Shown: positions 1-8,994, numbered from the stretch's first letter. The stretch is 64,000 nt of DNA from Jonesiaceae bacterium BS-20 (GCA_039995105.1 CP146203.1:1426001-1490000), one strand, 5' to 3'. Numbers and translations are program-made. The notes: a model not told the origin generated them from the letters alone.

Positions 1-263
1 TGTGCCTCGGCGGTGGTCAGTGCACTCACCCCGGCGACCAGTGGAACCTGTCCCCCGATTACCTCGGCGGCTGCCGCAATCACCCGTTTGCGCATGGACC
101 TGGGCATGTAAGAAGCGCCCCCGACGGAACCCAAGACTGCAATTGAGTTAGCCCCAGCTACCAATGCGTTTTGGGTCAGGTTCTGCAGTTGGGGAATTTG
201 AAGGGTCCCCGCGTCATTACGTGGGGTCGGCAGATATGCAACTAGCGGTCCAAGCGATGCCAT
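1..263 (-). CDS. Dihydrodipicolinate synthase family protein (partial, N-terminal 87 aa)
   Basis: Only the first 87 residues are in the window; the gene continues past position 1. The segment reads like the start of a DapA/N-acetylneuraminate lyase TIM barrel: a YLPTP strand, an LVAGANSIAVLG strand, a basic helix (MRKRVIAAAAEVI) and VPLVAGV. The family's GTTGE motif, which carries the catalytic threonine, is replaced by GSVGG, so this is a paralogue of uncertain substrate, not a confident lysine-pathway DapA. An in-frame stop lies just upstream, so the ATG at 263 is the only reasonable start. A TAGTCT hexamer 6 nt before it suggests a leaderless transcript separate from dnaE2. Confidence 0.7.
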   Translation of the reverse strand, partial: MASLGPLVAYLPTPRNDAGTLQIPQLQNLTQNALVAGANSIAVLGSVGGASYMPRSMRKRVIAAAAEVIGGQVPLVAGVSALTTAEA

Positions 264-315
264 TGATCCAGACTATTCAGTTTCTTGTGCGTGACAGTAG
301 GCGTAGTAGGAGTGT

Positions 316-3300
316 CTATTGAAAGTCTCGTGATGATGTCTTCACATGCAAAGAGAGGGGCGCAAAATGCTCGGCCACTAAATTTGTGGCACCATCTGCA
401 TGCTCTACTCTACCGCGAATAATCAGGGCCGGAGCGGTACGAACGATGCGTCCAAATTTATTCCACGCCCCAACCGAACAGACTACATTTACTATCCCAG
501 TCTCATCCTCAAGCGACAAAAAGGTCACTCCGGCCGCTGTTCCGGGACGCTGGCGGTGGGTGACCACACCGGCGGTTGCAATACGGCGTTCCGGTTCCCA
601 ATTGTTGACCTGCTCGGCGCTTAAAATACCCGCTGCTCGTAATTGCGGCCGGATAAACTCGGTCGGATAAGAATCAGGAGTGATACCGCTGGCCCATTGG
701 TCCGCCTGGGCAGTTTCCACTGCTGACATCAACGGCAGTTGCGGGGATTCAACCCCAACCGATAGACCGGGCAACGTACCGGGTTGTTCCTGCGTTAACG
801 CCCCCGCAGCCCACAGCCCTTCCCTCCGGGTCACCCCCAAGACCGCGAGCGCACCTGCTGTAGCTAAGGCTTCGAGCTGAGGTTTGGTGAGTTCCGTGCG
901 GCGGGCGAAGTCTCGTAGATCCGTAAAGTTTGCTGCCGTGCGGGCTGCGATGATGCGGTCTGCTTCCGGTTGTCCGATTGTGCGCACCGACATCAGTCCC
1001 ATTCTGATGGCGAGGTGGGTGGGAACCGGTATGCGCGCTTTGATAACGGGCCAGGCAATATCAGGAACGTTGTGGGCCGAGGTGATGTCCGCGAGCGCCG
1101 CAGAGTTTTGGATGCAGGGCCCTAGGACTTTGAGTCCGTGACGGCGTGCGTCGTTCATGAGGCTTTGGGGCGAGTAGAAGCCCATGGGTTGGGCGCCCAG
1201 TAGCCCGGCGTAGAACGCTGCCGGGTGGTGGACTTTGAGCCAGGAGCTTGCGTAGACCAGATAGGCAAAGGAGTAGGCGTGGGATTCGGGGAAGCCAAAG
1301 TCTGAGAAGGCTTTGAGTTTGTTGTAGATTCCCTCGGCCGTCGCCGGGTCTATACCGTTGGCCCCCATTCCGGTCAGTAGGCGCAGGCGTAGGGCCTCCA
1401 TGCGTTCCACGGAGCGTTTGGATCCCATGGCGCGGCGGAGTTGGTCTGCTTCTGCCGGGGTGAAGTTGGCGGTGTCAATGGCCATTTGCATGAGTTGTTC
1501 TTGAAAGAGCGGCACCCCTAAGGTTTTACCTAAGGAATTCTCCAGTAGCGGGTGGGCGTACGTAATCTTTTCTCGCTCCCGCCTGCGATTGATATAGGGG
1601 TGCACGGAGTTACCTTGGATGGGGCCGGGCCGGATCAGCGCGACAGCCACGACAATGTCGTAGAACTCCTTGGGTCGCAGGCGGGGCAGGGTGGCTATTT
1701 GGGCCCTGGATTCGACTTGGAACACCCCTACCGTGTCTGCGGCGCACAGGAGACGGTAGACGGCCGGGTCGTCTTGGGGCAGTCCGTGTAGTTCCCAGCG
1801 TTGACCCTCGTGGGTCGCGATGAGGTCAAACGCGAGTCGTAGCGCCGTGAGCATGCCCAAACCCAACAGGTCAAACTTAACCAGACCGGCATCGGCGCAG
1901 TCTTCTTTATCCCACTGCAGGACGGTGCGTCCCTCCTTGCGGGCCCATTCGACCGGGCAGACCTGGGTTACCGGCCGGTCACACAGGACCATACCTCCCG
2001 AGTGAATGCCTAGGTGGCGCGGTAGCCTGCGCAGTTGTTCGGCCAACTCAATAACCGCGAGTGGGACATCGGCAATATTGTCGTCGGGAAAGCGCTGAAG
2101 CTCTTGGGCCGTGGGAGAAAATCCGTCACGGCGCGCGGTGGCATCGACGTCGGCAAAATCGGCTGAGGCACTGCCCCCGTTTCCAGCTGAGGCGCCGGCT
2201 GCCTCAGCACGCAGGAGGCTCCCCCAGCGGTCAATCCCCTTAGACCAGGCGTCTTGTTGTCCCACATCAAAGCCGAGTGCCCGCGCGGCGTCACGTACGG
2301 CCGAGCGTGACCGGTAGGAAATAACGTTGGCTACTTGGGCCGCGTGATGGCGTCCGTAACGCGTGTAGACGTATTGGATCACCTCTTCACGGCGGGCCGA
2401 TTCAATATCTACGTCAATGTCCGGTGGGCCATCGCGCTCCGGGGCGAGGAATCGTTCAAAGAGGAGGCCGTGCGACACCGCGTCCACGGCCGTGATGCCC
2501 AGGGCATAACAAACGGCAGAGTTAGCCGCCGAGCCTCTACCCTGCGCCAAAATATTGTTGGTCCGGCAAAACTCCATGATGTCGTACACGATCAGGAAGT
2601 AGCCCGGAAAGTTGAGGGTTTCAATGACGTCGAGTTCGTGCTCCAGTTGCCGGTATGCCCCGGGGACCCGTTCCACATTTTTGGTTCCGTAGCGTCGGGC
2701 CGCGCCTTGGGCTACGAGGTGGCGCAGCCAGCTGGCCTCGGTGTGCCCGTTTGGCACCGCAAAGGGCGGTAGGTTTGGCGCCACGAGCGCTAGGTCAAAG
2801 GCGCAGTCTTGGCCCAGTTCATGGGCTCGCGTAACTGCGCCGGGGTGCGCGCGGTGCAACTGTGCCATCTCCGCCCCGGAGCGCAGGTGCTGGGCGCCTG
2901 AGGGATTGAGCCACCCTTGCATATGATTGAGGGTTTTGGCGGAGCGGATAGCTGCGAGCGCCTGGGCTAACGGGGCGCTGCGCGGGTTTGCGTAGTGGGC
3001 GTTGGTCGTTGCTACCAGGTGAGTCCCCGTGCGATTGGCTACCGTGGCTAGTTGTTCATTGCGTTCGTGGTCGTAGGGGTCTCCGGTAACGGTTATTTCA
3101 ACCGCTACGTTGTCCTTACCAAAGGCCTCTTGCAGTAGGCGCACTTCAGAGGTGGCCGCGTCCACATCCGGAAGCGCCTTGCGCACCTTGCCTTTCCGGC
3201 ATCCCGTCAGCACGAGCCACTGGTTTTGGGCGTGATCCGCCAGGTCCGCCAGGTTATATCTGGCCAGGCCCTTGGTTCCCGAGGCTAAGTGCGCCCCGGC

Positions 3301-3627
3301 TATGGCCGAGGACAAGTTGTGATACCCGGCAGGCCCGCGGGCAAGGACCACGAGGTGATCGGCTACGGGGTCTGGCCCCGCCGTGGGTGCTTGGAGCTCG
3401 CCGGTCGCGGTGGGCAGGTGCAGTTCTGCCCCAAAGCTGGTGTCCATGCCCACTTCCTTTGCCGCTTGGGCAAAGCGCACCACCCCGTACAGGCCGTTGT
3501 GGTCAGTGAGCGCTATTGAGGAAAGCTCTAACCGGGCTGCCTCGGCAATGAGCTCTTCGGGTTGGCTTGCTCCGTCAAGGAAACTAAAGGCGGAGTGGGC
3601 GTGCAGTTCGCCGTAGGGGTTAGTCAT
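316..3627 (-). CDS. dnaE2: Error-prone DNA polymerase III alpha subunit DnaE2
   Basis: Replicative-type polymerase used for translesion synthesis during the SOS response with ImuA' and ImuB. The 1103-aa product has an N-terminal PHP domain (HAHSAF near residue 10, TDHNG near 41), the C-family polymerase core with PDIDVD at 402-407 giving the first two catalytic aspartates and VKFDLLGLG for the third, helix-hairpin-helix segments, and a C-terminal OB-fold ending near the stop. The frame stays open further upstream, but that stretch lies inside imuB and is not polymerase-like. The start chosen gives MTNPYGELHAHSAF and overlaps the imuB stop by 8 nt, implying translational coupling. Last gene of the operon. 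Confidence 0.95.
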   Translation of the reverse strand: MTNPYGELHAHSAFSFLDGASQPEELIAEAARLELSSIALTDHNGLYGVVRFAQAAKEVGMDTSFGAELHLPTATGELQAPTAGPDPVADHLVVLARGPAGYHNLSSAIAGAHLASGTKGLARYNLADLADHAQNQWLVLTGCRKGKVRKALPDVDAATSEVRLLQEAFGKDNVAVEITVTGDPYDHERNEQLATVANRTGTHLVATTNAHYANPRSAPLAQALAAIRSAKTLNHMQGWLNPSGAQHLRSGAEMAQLHRAHPGAVTRAHELGQDCAFDLALVAPNLPPFAVPNGHTEASWLRHLVAQGAARRYGTKNVERVPGAYRQLEHELDVIETLNFPGYFLIVYDIMEFCRTNNILAQGRGSAANSAVCYALGITAVDAVSHGLLFERFLAPERDGPPDIDVDIESARREEVIQYVYTRYGRHHAAQVANVISYRSRSAVRDAARALGFDVGQQDAWSKGIDRWGSLLRAEAAGASAGNGGSASADFADVDATARRDGFSPTAQELQRFPDDNIADVPLAVIELAEQLRRLPRHLGIHSGGMVLCDRPVTQVCPVEWARKEGRTVLQWDKEDCADAGLVKFDLLGLGMLTALRLAFDLIATHEGQRWELHGLPQDDPAVYRLLCAADTVGVFQVESRAQIATLPRLRPKEFYDIVVAVALIRPGPIQGNSVHPYINRRREREKITYAHPLLENSLGKTLGVPLFQEQLMQMAIDTANFTPAEADQLRRAMGSKRSVERMEALRLRLLTGMGANGIDPATAEGIYNKLKAFSDFGFPESHAYSFAYLVYASSWLKVHHPAAFYAGLLGAQPMGFYSPQSLMNDARRHGLKVLGPCIQNSAALADITSAHNVPDIAWPVIKARIPVPTHLAIRMGLMSVRTIGQPEADRIIAARTAANFTDLRDFARRTELTKPQLEALATAGALAVLGVTRREGLWAAGALTQEQPGTLPGLSVGVESPQLPLMSAVETAQADQWASGITPDSYPTEFIRPQLRAAGILSAEQVNNWEPERRIATAGVVTHRQRPGTAAGVTFLSLEDETGIVNVVCSVGAWNKFGRIVRTAPALIIRGRVEHADGATNLVAEHFAPLSLHVKTSSRDFQ

Positions 3628-5383
3628 AGATACCTTCGCAATACCAGTTACCTTGCCTATAGACGGCAAGCAGCGCGGGCTGGTGGTCGAGCACGAGTTG
3701 GAGATAGACGCAGTGCTGGGCTTGCTCGGTCCACCAGCGCGTCCGGATGGGCCAGGGGCCCGCCCAGTTCCGCACCGGCTGGGCCACCTTTGCAACGCCC
3801 CACCGCGGATCTGTTTGGATGACCGCATAGGGAGACGCGCTCATACCCAAGCGGTTATTGAAGGTGACCAGAAGGTTGCGTTCATCTACCACCACGATGT
3901 CCCACGGGTCTTGGAACAGGGTGGCCGGTGCGGGGCTGGGTAGTTGTCCCGGCCAGGTTTGTTTTCCATCCCGGGCGGGTGCCTCTTGGTTAGCCCACCA
4001 CCCACTGGTGATCCGGTCTTGGTAGGTATGCCCACCGGCGGGCGCCAGCGCTAATACGGCGTGGGGCCCAAGCAGGTCTTGGACGCGTTCGATTGCGCTT
4101 TGGGCACGCCGGTTTGCCCCGTCGGAGCGCCCCCACAGGGACTCTTGGTGGGTTTGGGTGGGCACCACAAACTGGGCGGTCAGTTGCAACCTAGTCAGGG
4201 TCACTGGCTCAGGATGTTCTAAAGTTTCTTGGCTTTCCGATGCCCCACTGACGCTCCCGGGCACCGCACGGATTTCGGATACTGCGAGCGCCGCTTTGCG
4301 GCGCCGTTGCTGGGCAATGCTGCTTGCGGTGAGCCAGCCTTCAAGCTGCCAGCGCACTCGCTGGGTAATGCGTGCGGCACTCATGGCTCCCAAGGCACTG
4401 TCATCGGTGCGCCAGGTACGGGTGAGTTCTTCACCCGCACTAGTGGTGGCCATGATTTCGATACGACTACCGGTCACCGAGCCTTCTAACAGGATGCGGT
4501 GCAGTTCTTGAGCTAGCGAACGGGCGGCAAAGGCTGCGGTATCTATCCGGTCAACTGGCGGGTCTAGGGCATTGCTAACAGTAATGTCCGGTTCTTGCCG
4601 GGTAGGGCTTTGTTCCCTGATATCCAAACCGCTGGCTAACCGGTGCGCCCATGCTCCAATGTCACCAAAGCGCGTATGCACATGGGCGTGCGGCAGCGCG
4701 GCAAGGGCTCCAAAGGTTTTGATGCCTAACCGTTGTTGCAGGCTCAAAAATTGACCAAGCGCCACCTGCTGCTGGTTGGTCACCGCAGCATAGGTGAGGT
4801 CCGTGAGCGGGCGCGGTCCTAAAAACTCTTGGGTCTGGTCTTGGGCAACTACCCGCATGGTTCGAGCCGCAAGAATGGTGGCCAAAATGCCGTTGGCCAC
4901 CCCCACTTGGGCTTCACATTGGGCGCGGTCGGCTAGGGCCTCAATGACGGCTGCACAAACAGCGTCCTCGGACCCGTAAAACTTGGTGGCCCCACGGGCC
5001 GCAAACAGTAGTAGCCCGGGGCGAATAATCTCTACCGCTGGAACTATCGTTTCTACAACCTGGGCAATGTATTCAAACTCGCGGGCGGCAAGATCCGGGT
5101 CCTCATCAAGGATATGCAGTTGCGGACACAACTCTTGGGCGGCCCGCAACGCCATGTGACGGCGTACCCCAAAAGCGCGCGCTGCGGCTGACACCACGTG
5201 CACCTGGCGCCCACGTTGCAGAACCGCGGGCTGGGTGGCGTCAAGATTATGCGCGAGCATGGCCACCAATAGGGGCCAGTTAGGCACCCAAACCGCAGCC
5301 ATGCGCTGCCCAGCCGGGCCGCGGGCACCATATGCCTTGGGCTTGTCCGATGCCGTGGTAACGGGTTGTATTTGCGCGTTCAT
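3620..5383 (-). CDS. imuB: ImuB, catalytically inactive Y-family polymerase-like protein
   Basis: Adaptor of the actinobacterial mutasome that links DnaE2 to the sliding clamp. The 587-aa protein begins in Y-family style (AAVWVPNWPLLVAML, residues 29-43), but the acidic metal-binding residues of active DinB-type polymerases are absent: the first motif has WVPNWPL where an active enzyme has two aspartates, and the second reads RPGLLLFAARG. That is the hallmark of ImuB. QESLWG at 413-418 matches a beta-clamp-binding motif at the position where ImuB carries one. It starts 8 nt after the imuA' stop and overlaps dnaE2. Expected to be damage-inducible with its neighbours. Confidence 0.9.
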   Translation of the reverse strand: MNAQIQPVTTASDKPKAYGARGPAGQRMAAVWVPNWPLLVAMLAHNLDATQPAVLQRGRQVHVVSAAARAFGVRRHMALRAAQELCPQLHILDEDPDLAAREFEYIAQVVETIVPAVEIIRPGLLLFAARGATKFYGSEDAVCAAVIEALADRAQCEAQVGVANGILATILAARTMRVVAQDQTQEFLGPRPLTDLTYAAVTNQQQVALGQFLSLQQRLGIKTFGALAALPHAHVHTRFGDIGAWAHRLASGLDIREQSPTRQEPDITVSNALDPPVDRIDTAAFAARSLAQELHRILLEGSVTGSRIEIMATTSAGEELTRTWRTDDSALGAMSAARITQRVRWQLEGWLTASSIAQQRRRKAALAVSEIRAVPGSVSGASESQETLEHPEPVTLTRLQLTAQFVVPTQTHQESLWGRSDGANRRAQSAIERVQDLLGPHAVLALAPAGGHTYQDRITSGWWANQEAPARDGKQTWPGQLPSPAPATLFQDPWDIVVVDERNLLVTFNNRLGMSASPYAVIQTDPRWGVAKVAQPVRNWAGPWPIRTRWWTEQAQHCVYLQLVLDHQPALLAVYRQGNWYCEGIYD

Positions 5384-5391
5384 GATCCCAC

Positions 5392-6129
5392 CTAGGCCAA
5401 CAATCGCAAGGGAGCGTGCTGGGTGACAGCTTGGAAGCGGCCATTATGCAGTTGCACGTCGACCCATTTAAATCCGTGTGCGGACGTGCCGCGTTGTAAC
5501 CGGTAGGAGCAGGTGGTCAGCCGGCCCAGCCCCTGTTTTGCGCCCTGCCAGGTACCCGCCTGACCAGAGATGTGCAGTCTTGCCTGCGGCCATGCTCCTG
5601 CAACCAGCAAGGTGGTGCCGCGCTCTCTAGCTCGGGCGCTAAGCCTACTTTGCTGAGCACTGGTCAGTCCCACGCGCTGCGCGGTCACCACCAAATCCAT
5701 CCCATCGATCAAGGTAGCCATAATCTCTGGCACCTGCCCCCCGGGCTCGGGGATGACTACCACCCTGCTCAGATCCATGCCCAGATCTAGGGCCGCCACA
5801 AAATTCAGGTCCGCCATCCCCACAAATGCCACCCACCCGTCTTGGGCGCTCACGTGCGCCGCAAGCGCAAGCAACAACGCGGTTGACCCCTGAACGCAGC
5901 ACACCGCCCCGCGCGGTAGCCCTTGGGGCAGTATCTGGGCAAACGCACTGGGAACCGCAAATGCTCCCTCAAGCGGCACTGGCGCCACGTCCTGTGCGGC
6001 AGCGGGCCGCTGTTCTACCGGAACACTTGACGCCGATGCTGCGCTCGCAGGCACCAAAGCCAGCCGGCTCACTCCGTGGATTTGCTCGGCTGCCTGTAAG
6101 ACGGCACGGGCGCGGGCTGCTCGGCTCAC
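5392..6129 (-). CDS. imuA': ImuA' RecA-like accessory mutagenesis protein
   Basis: First gene of the imuA'-imuB-dnaE2 operon. The 245-aa product resembles the RecA core without a normal P-loop: AVCCVQGSTALLLALAAHV occupies the Walker A position but lacks the GKT/GKS ending, followed by WVAFVGMADLNFVAALDLG and RVVVIPEPGG. It is thought to act with ImuB to position DnaE2; its exact role is unclear. The GTG start at 6129 has a GGAGG ribosome-binding site 8 nt upstream; the ATG 7 nt before it is out of frame. A LexA box lies about 70 nt upstream. Confidence 0.85.
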   Translation of the reverse strand: MSRAARARAVLQAAEQIHGVSRLALVPASAASASSVPVEQRPAAAQDVAPVPLEGAFAVPSAFAQILPQGLPRGAVCCVQGSTALLLALAAHVSAQDGWVAFVGMADLNFVAALDLGMDLSRVVVIPEPGGQVPEIMATLIDGMDLVVTAQRVGLTSAQQSRLSARARERGTTLLVAGAWPQARLHISGQAGTWQGAKQGLGRLTTCSYRLQRGTSAHGFKWVDVQLHNGRFQAVTQHAPLRLLA

Positions 6130-6197
6130 TGTTCATTCCTCCACACTGCGGTTGAACCACTCAGGCTCAAATCATGCACACGCAAAACATTCTTTAG

Positions 6198-6213
6198 CCG
6201 AACAACTGTTCGA
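6198..6213. promoter_or_regulatory. LexA (SOS) box upstream of imuA'-imuB-dnaE2
   Basis: The core CGAACAACTGTTCG (6199-6212) matches the Gram-positive/actinobacterial LexA consensus CGAAC-N4-GTTCG perfectly, and the flanking C and A give a near-complete 16-bp palindrome. It lies in the divergent region between imuA' and the ybaK-like gene, about 70 nt from imuA' and 100 nt from the other start. imuA' is the expected target. Control of the rightward gene is possible but its predicted promoter (TAGTCT at 6302-6307) is too far away for direct occlusion. Confidence 0.85.
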
Positions 6214-6314
6214 TGTTTTCTACAGTACGCCACCCCACTGACAAAGCACGAGCCGGGTGATCACATACCAAAATGTTCATCTCACATTGAGCCCAATGCG
6301 CTAGTCTGCTCGTC

Positions 6315-6893
6315 ATGAGCTCTGCAACACGGTTACTTGAACTTGGCGTCGTTACCTGGGTACCGGCCCTTACTCACCCCGAACTTCTAGCGCCCGCAAC
6401 CCACGCCCTGATCACCCAGTGGTGCGCCACAAATCCGCAGGTAGAACAGCAAATTTTGGTCTGTCAGATTGACCCGGAACTGTCTGACACCGCGGTCATG
6501 AGCGAGCACTACGCCATTCCCATGTTCAACTCGGTCAACTGCGTGTTGGTTGCCGGAAAGCGCGAAGGCAACGAGCGCACCGCAGCGGTTGCCGTGCGCG
6601 CCACCACTCGCGCCAACATCAACGGGGCGATCAAAAAAATGCTTGACGTGCGTAAGGCATCGTTTATCCCTATGGACCGGGCCGTAGCCGAGTCCGGCAT
6701 GCAATACGGCGGTATCACCCCCATTGGCCTGCCAGATTCTTGGCGGTTTGTGATGGACCAGGGTGCCCTAGACGGTTGGATCGTCATTGGTTCCGGCATC
6801 AGAGAGTCAAAGATCGCCATCCCCGGCCACCTGCTGGCTGAGCTCACCGGCGCCGAGGTCATTGCCGATTTAGGCAAAGAGGTGTCCGCATGA
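6315..6893 (+). CDS. YbaK/EbsC family aminoacyl-tRNA deacylase-like protein
   Basis: The 192-aa product shows the YbaK/ProX fold typical of trans-editing enzymes that hydrolyse mischarged tRNAs: CVLVAGKREGNERTAAVAV, the strand FIPMDRAVAESGMQYGGITPIGLP, and the C-terminal IVIGSGIRESKIAIPG. The substrate (Cys-tRNAPro, Ala-tRNAPro or another) cannot be told from sequence. TAGTCT at 6302-6307 lies 7 nt before the ATG and no ribosome-binding site is visible, so the mRNA is probably leaderless. The stop overlaps the next start by 4 nt (ATGA), forming a two-gene unit with the acetyltransferase. Confidence 0.8.
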   Translation: MSSATRLLELGVVTWVPALTHPELLAPATHALITQWCATNPQVEQQILVCQIDPELSDTAVMSEHYAIPMFNSVNCVLVAGKREGNERTAAVAVRATTRANINGAIKKMLDVRKASFIPMDRAVAESGMQYGGITPIGLPDSWRFVMDQGALDGWIVIGSGIRESKIAIPGHLLAELTGAEVIADLGKEVSA

Positions 6894-7426
6894 CCACCAT
6901 TACAATCCGTACCGCGCTACCCACCGAGGCTCAGGCACTGGGCGAACTTGCTGCGGCCACCTTTCCGCTGGCCTGCCCCGAGGGCACGTTGGCGCATGAC
7001 ATTGCTGACTTCATTGCCACTAATCTCACCCCTGCGCATTTTGCCAAGCACCTAAGCAATCCGCTGGCACACGTCACAGTTGCGGATAACGGCACCGAAC
7101 TTTTGGGCTATTCCCTGGCGCTCGGGGGCGAGGTCGCCCTGCCGGAACCGGGAAACAAGATTGTTGGCTCCCCCACGTGGTACCTCAGCAAGCTCTACAC
7201 ACGCCAGTCCGCACACGGCACCGGTATTGCCAGCAAACTTGTTGATTCAGCAGCCGAGTTTGTCCAGCAAAGCGGCGGCCAAAGCATGTGGCTGGCCACC
7301 AACGTGGGCAACGACCGGGCGGTGAAGTTCTACCGCAAGTACGGGTTCACCCAGCGCGGCGAGAAAATCTTCATGGTCGGCGCCGGTGCACACCACGATT
7401 ACACCTTTGAGCTCATGCTTGAGTGA
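6890..7426 (+). CDS. GNAT family N-acetyltransferase
   Basis: Cytosolic acetyl-CoA-dependent acyltransferase of 178 aa. The GNAT core is visible: strand beta4 (TWYLSKLYTR), the acetyl-CoA loop as AHGTGIASKLVDSAAEF (the Q/RxxGxG/A region), the beta5-helix segment MWLATNVGNDRAVKFYRKYGF and the final FELMLE strand. Substrate unknown. It is translationally coupled to the YbaK-like gene through an ATGA overlap; the pairing with a tRNA-editing protein is a weak hint of a role linked to translation. Confidence 0.85.
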   Translation: MTTITIRTALPTEAQALGELAAATFPLACPEGTLAHDIADFIATNLTPAHFAKHLSNPLAHVTVADNGTELLGYSLALGGEVALPEPGNKIVGSPTWYLSKLYTRQSAHGTGIASKLVDSAAEFVQQSGGQSMWLATNVGNDRAVKFYRKYGFTQRGEKIFMVGAGAHHDYTFELMLE

Positions 7427-7556
7427 GAATTCTTGGCTGATGGTAGCTAATAGAAATTTGAACCTCGACGGCGCGTAGTTGCCTAAACAATCATTTTCAG
7501 CGTCGTGCGTACGGTACCTTCACCGGGCACTTTTGCGGGCGGGACATAATTGACGG

Positions 7557-8084
7557 ATGCGAACTATCAGCAGCGAGCGATTGGTCATGCGCCCATGGGA
7601 GTTAGGCGACGCCGACTTTCTATTCGATCTTGAGTCCCGGTGGGAAACCGTTCGATTTCTAGGGCGTCAAGCAACGCCGATGACTGATCGCTCTGAAGCT
7701 GTAGAATCCATCATTCGTCGCCGTGCTGTTGACGACCCTATTCACGGAATCTGGGCCATCACCTCTCGCAAATCTGGTGAGTTGTTCGGGAATATCCTAC
7801 TTAAACCCATCCCGCTCTCAGCGGGTGCACTATGTAAAGCTCCTGTGGAGATCGGTTGGCATCTACACCCCGATGCCCAAGGTGCAGGTTATGCCACTGA
7901 AGCGGCCAGCGCTGTCATGACGGACGCGGCAAACAACGGGCTCCGGTCCGTTATCGCCGTCACTAATCCAGTCAATGCAGCCTCACAGCGAGTGTGTGAG
8001 CGCTTAGGAATGCGGACACTCGGTGTCACCGAGACATACTACAACGAACATAATCTGCTGTTCGAGAAAACCCTGTCCCGATAG
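7557..8084 (+). CDS. GNAT acetyltransferase, RimJ/RimL type
   Basis: A 175-aa protein with the typical RimJ/RimL opening (SERLVMRPWELGDADFLF), central EIGWHLHPDAQGAGYATEAA carrying the acetyl-CoA loop, and NAASQRVCERLGMRTLG near the end. Members acetylate ribosomal-protein N-termini, aminoglycosides or other amines; the target cannot be inferred here. CATAAT at 7545-7550 sits exactly 6 nt before the ATG, consistent with leaderless transcription from its own promoter. Confidence 0.85.
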   Translation: MRTISSERLVMRPWELGDADFLFDLESRWETVRFLGRQATPMTDRSEAVESIIRRRAVDDPIHGIWAITSRKSGELFGNILLKPIPLSAGALCKAPVEIGWHLHPDAQGAGYATEAASAVMTDAANNGLRSVIAVTNPVNAASQRVCERLGMRTLGVTETYYNEHNLLFEKTLSR

Positions 8085-8171
8085 CGGTTCCCCCTACGGC
8101 CATGGTCAGCTCACTTAGCAAATATTGCCTGCACCTCTAGTTAAGTACCCATTGGTCCACCGGCTTGGGGG

Positions 8172-8678
8172 ATGGTATGGGAGCATTGTGAAATGCCTAC
8201 CTTTGACCTTCGTCCACTACCGGCCGGACAAGTGCAATTGCATGATGCACGACGGAAACACCGCTGGACCGTCCATCTGGAACCATTCGAGATTGGGGCT
8301 ATCTCCGTCACCACGGCGCAGTACGCGCAGCTGATGGGTAATAGCAAAACAGGTTCCCAAGTGCCTTTGGTAGATATCAGTTGGTTGGAAGCCATCAAGT
8401 TGTGCAATGCAGCATCAATGAATGAAGGACTTGCTCCCGCATACATCTTCGAGGCAGGCGAGGTGAGTTGGCAGACCAACGCCACCGGGTACCGCCTGCC
8501 CACCGAAGCCGAATGGGAATACGCATGCCGCGCTGGCACAGTGGGGCCACATTATCGCCCCCTCGATGCCATTGGGTGGACAGCGAATGACAAGATAGAG
8601 AATCCGAAAGAAGTTGGTCAAAAACTACCCAATGCCTTCGGGCTCCACGACACCCTTGGAAACGTCTGGGAAAGATAA
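8172..8678 (+). pseudogene. Truncated formylglycine-generating-enzyme (SUMF1/FGE-like) gene
   Basis: The 168 residues match the first two thirds of a compact FGE-sulfatase/SUMF1-domain protein: PLPAGQVQLHDARR, FEIGAISVTTAQYAQLMG, PLVDISWLEAIKLCNA, GYRLPTEAEWEYACRAGT, then GLHDTLGNVWE followed by a stop. Intact members continue after NVWEW with a segment containing the R-GG-W and GFR motifs, so about 60-70 residues are missing and no other frame downstream supplies them. The break is at about 8676. A second start (ATG 8193, MPTFDLRPLP) fits the family equally well. Probably non-functional, although the remaining reading frame is clean. Confidence 0.7.
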
Positions 8679-8748
8679 CTGGCATGCTGCCATCCGGGTG
8701 GACGCCCCGGGGATACTGAGATTGACCAATGCAGGCCAGCCCACACCC

Positions 8749-8994
8749 TCAACCACTGAAGGTGGCCAGATCCGCTGTGCGGGCTGCATCAAGATCGCGA
8801 GTAAACCTTGTGCCGGATCCATACCGCAGTGCCATAGCACTGCCGCCTTTCACCGCACCCTCGGGAAGCATTTGTCCGATCACAACCAGAGCCATCGTCG
8901 TCCGCCGGCGAAAAACAAGAGTGTCGTCCCCCTCTAAGTTCTTCATTCGCCGATTTAGAGCGTTGATGTTACGTGGCGGGGTGTCGTAACTCAT
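8749..8994 (-). pseudogene. Truncated AbiEii-type toxin (nucleotidyltransferase) gene
   Basis: The 81-aa remnant begins MSYDTPPRNINAL and contains the start of the AbiEii/AbiGii nucleotidyltransferase domain: FRRRTTMALVVIGQM, GAVKGGSAMALRYG (residues 47-58, the KGG-AL motif) and TRFTRDLDAARTADL (62-76, carrying the nucleotidyltransferase aspartates), then stops. Full-length family toxins are about 250-300 aa. The start overlaps the abiEi stop by 4 nt (ATGA), the normal arrangement of an AbiE operon. The frame is open upstream of this ATG, but only as a shadow of abiEi. The toxin should be inactive, leaving the antitoxin as an orphan. Confidence 0.7.

Noticed and set aside
3628-3828. Upstream extension of dnaE2 by 67 codons
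   Set aside because: The extra residues are low-complexity, lie inside imuB on another frame and are not polymerase-like; MTNPYGELHAHSAF is the family N-terminus.
8614-8937. 107-aa plus-strand frame over the FGE/AbiEii junction
   Set aside because: No family resemblance; it crosses the truncated 3' ends of two recognisable genes in the wrong frame and does not restore either.
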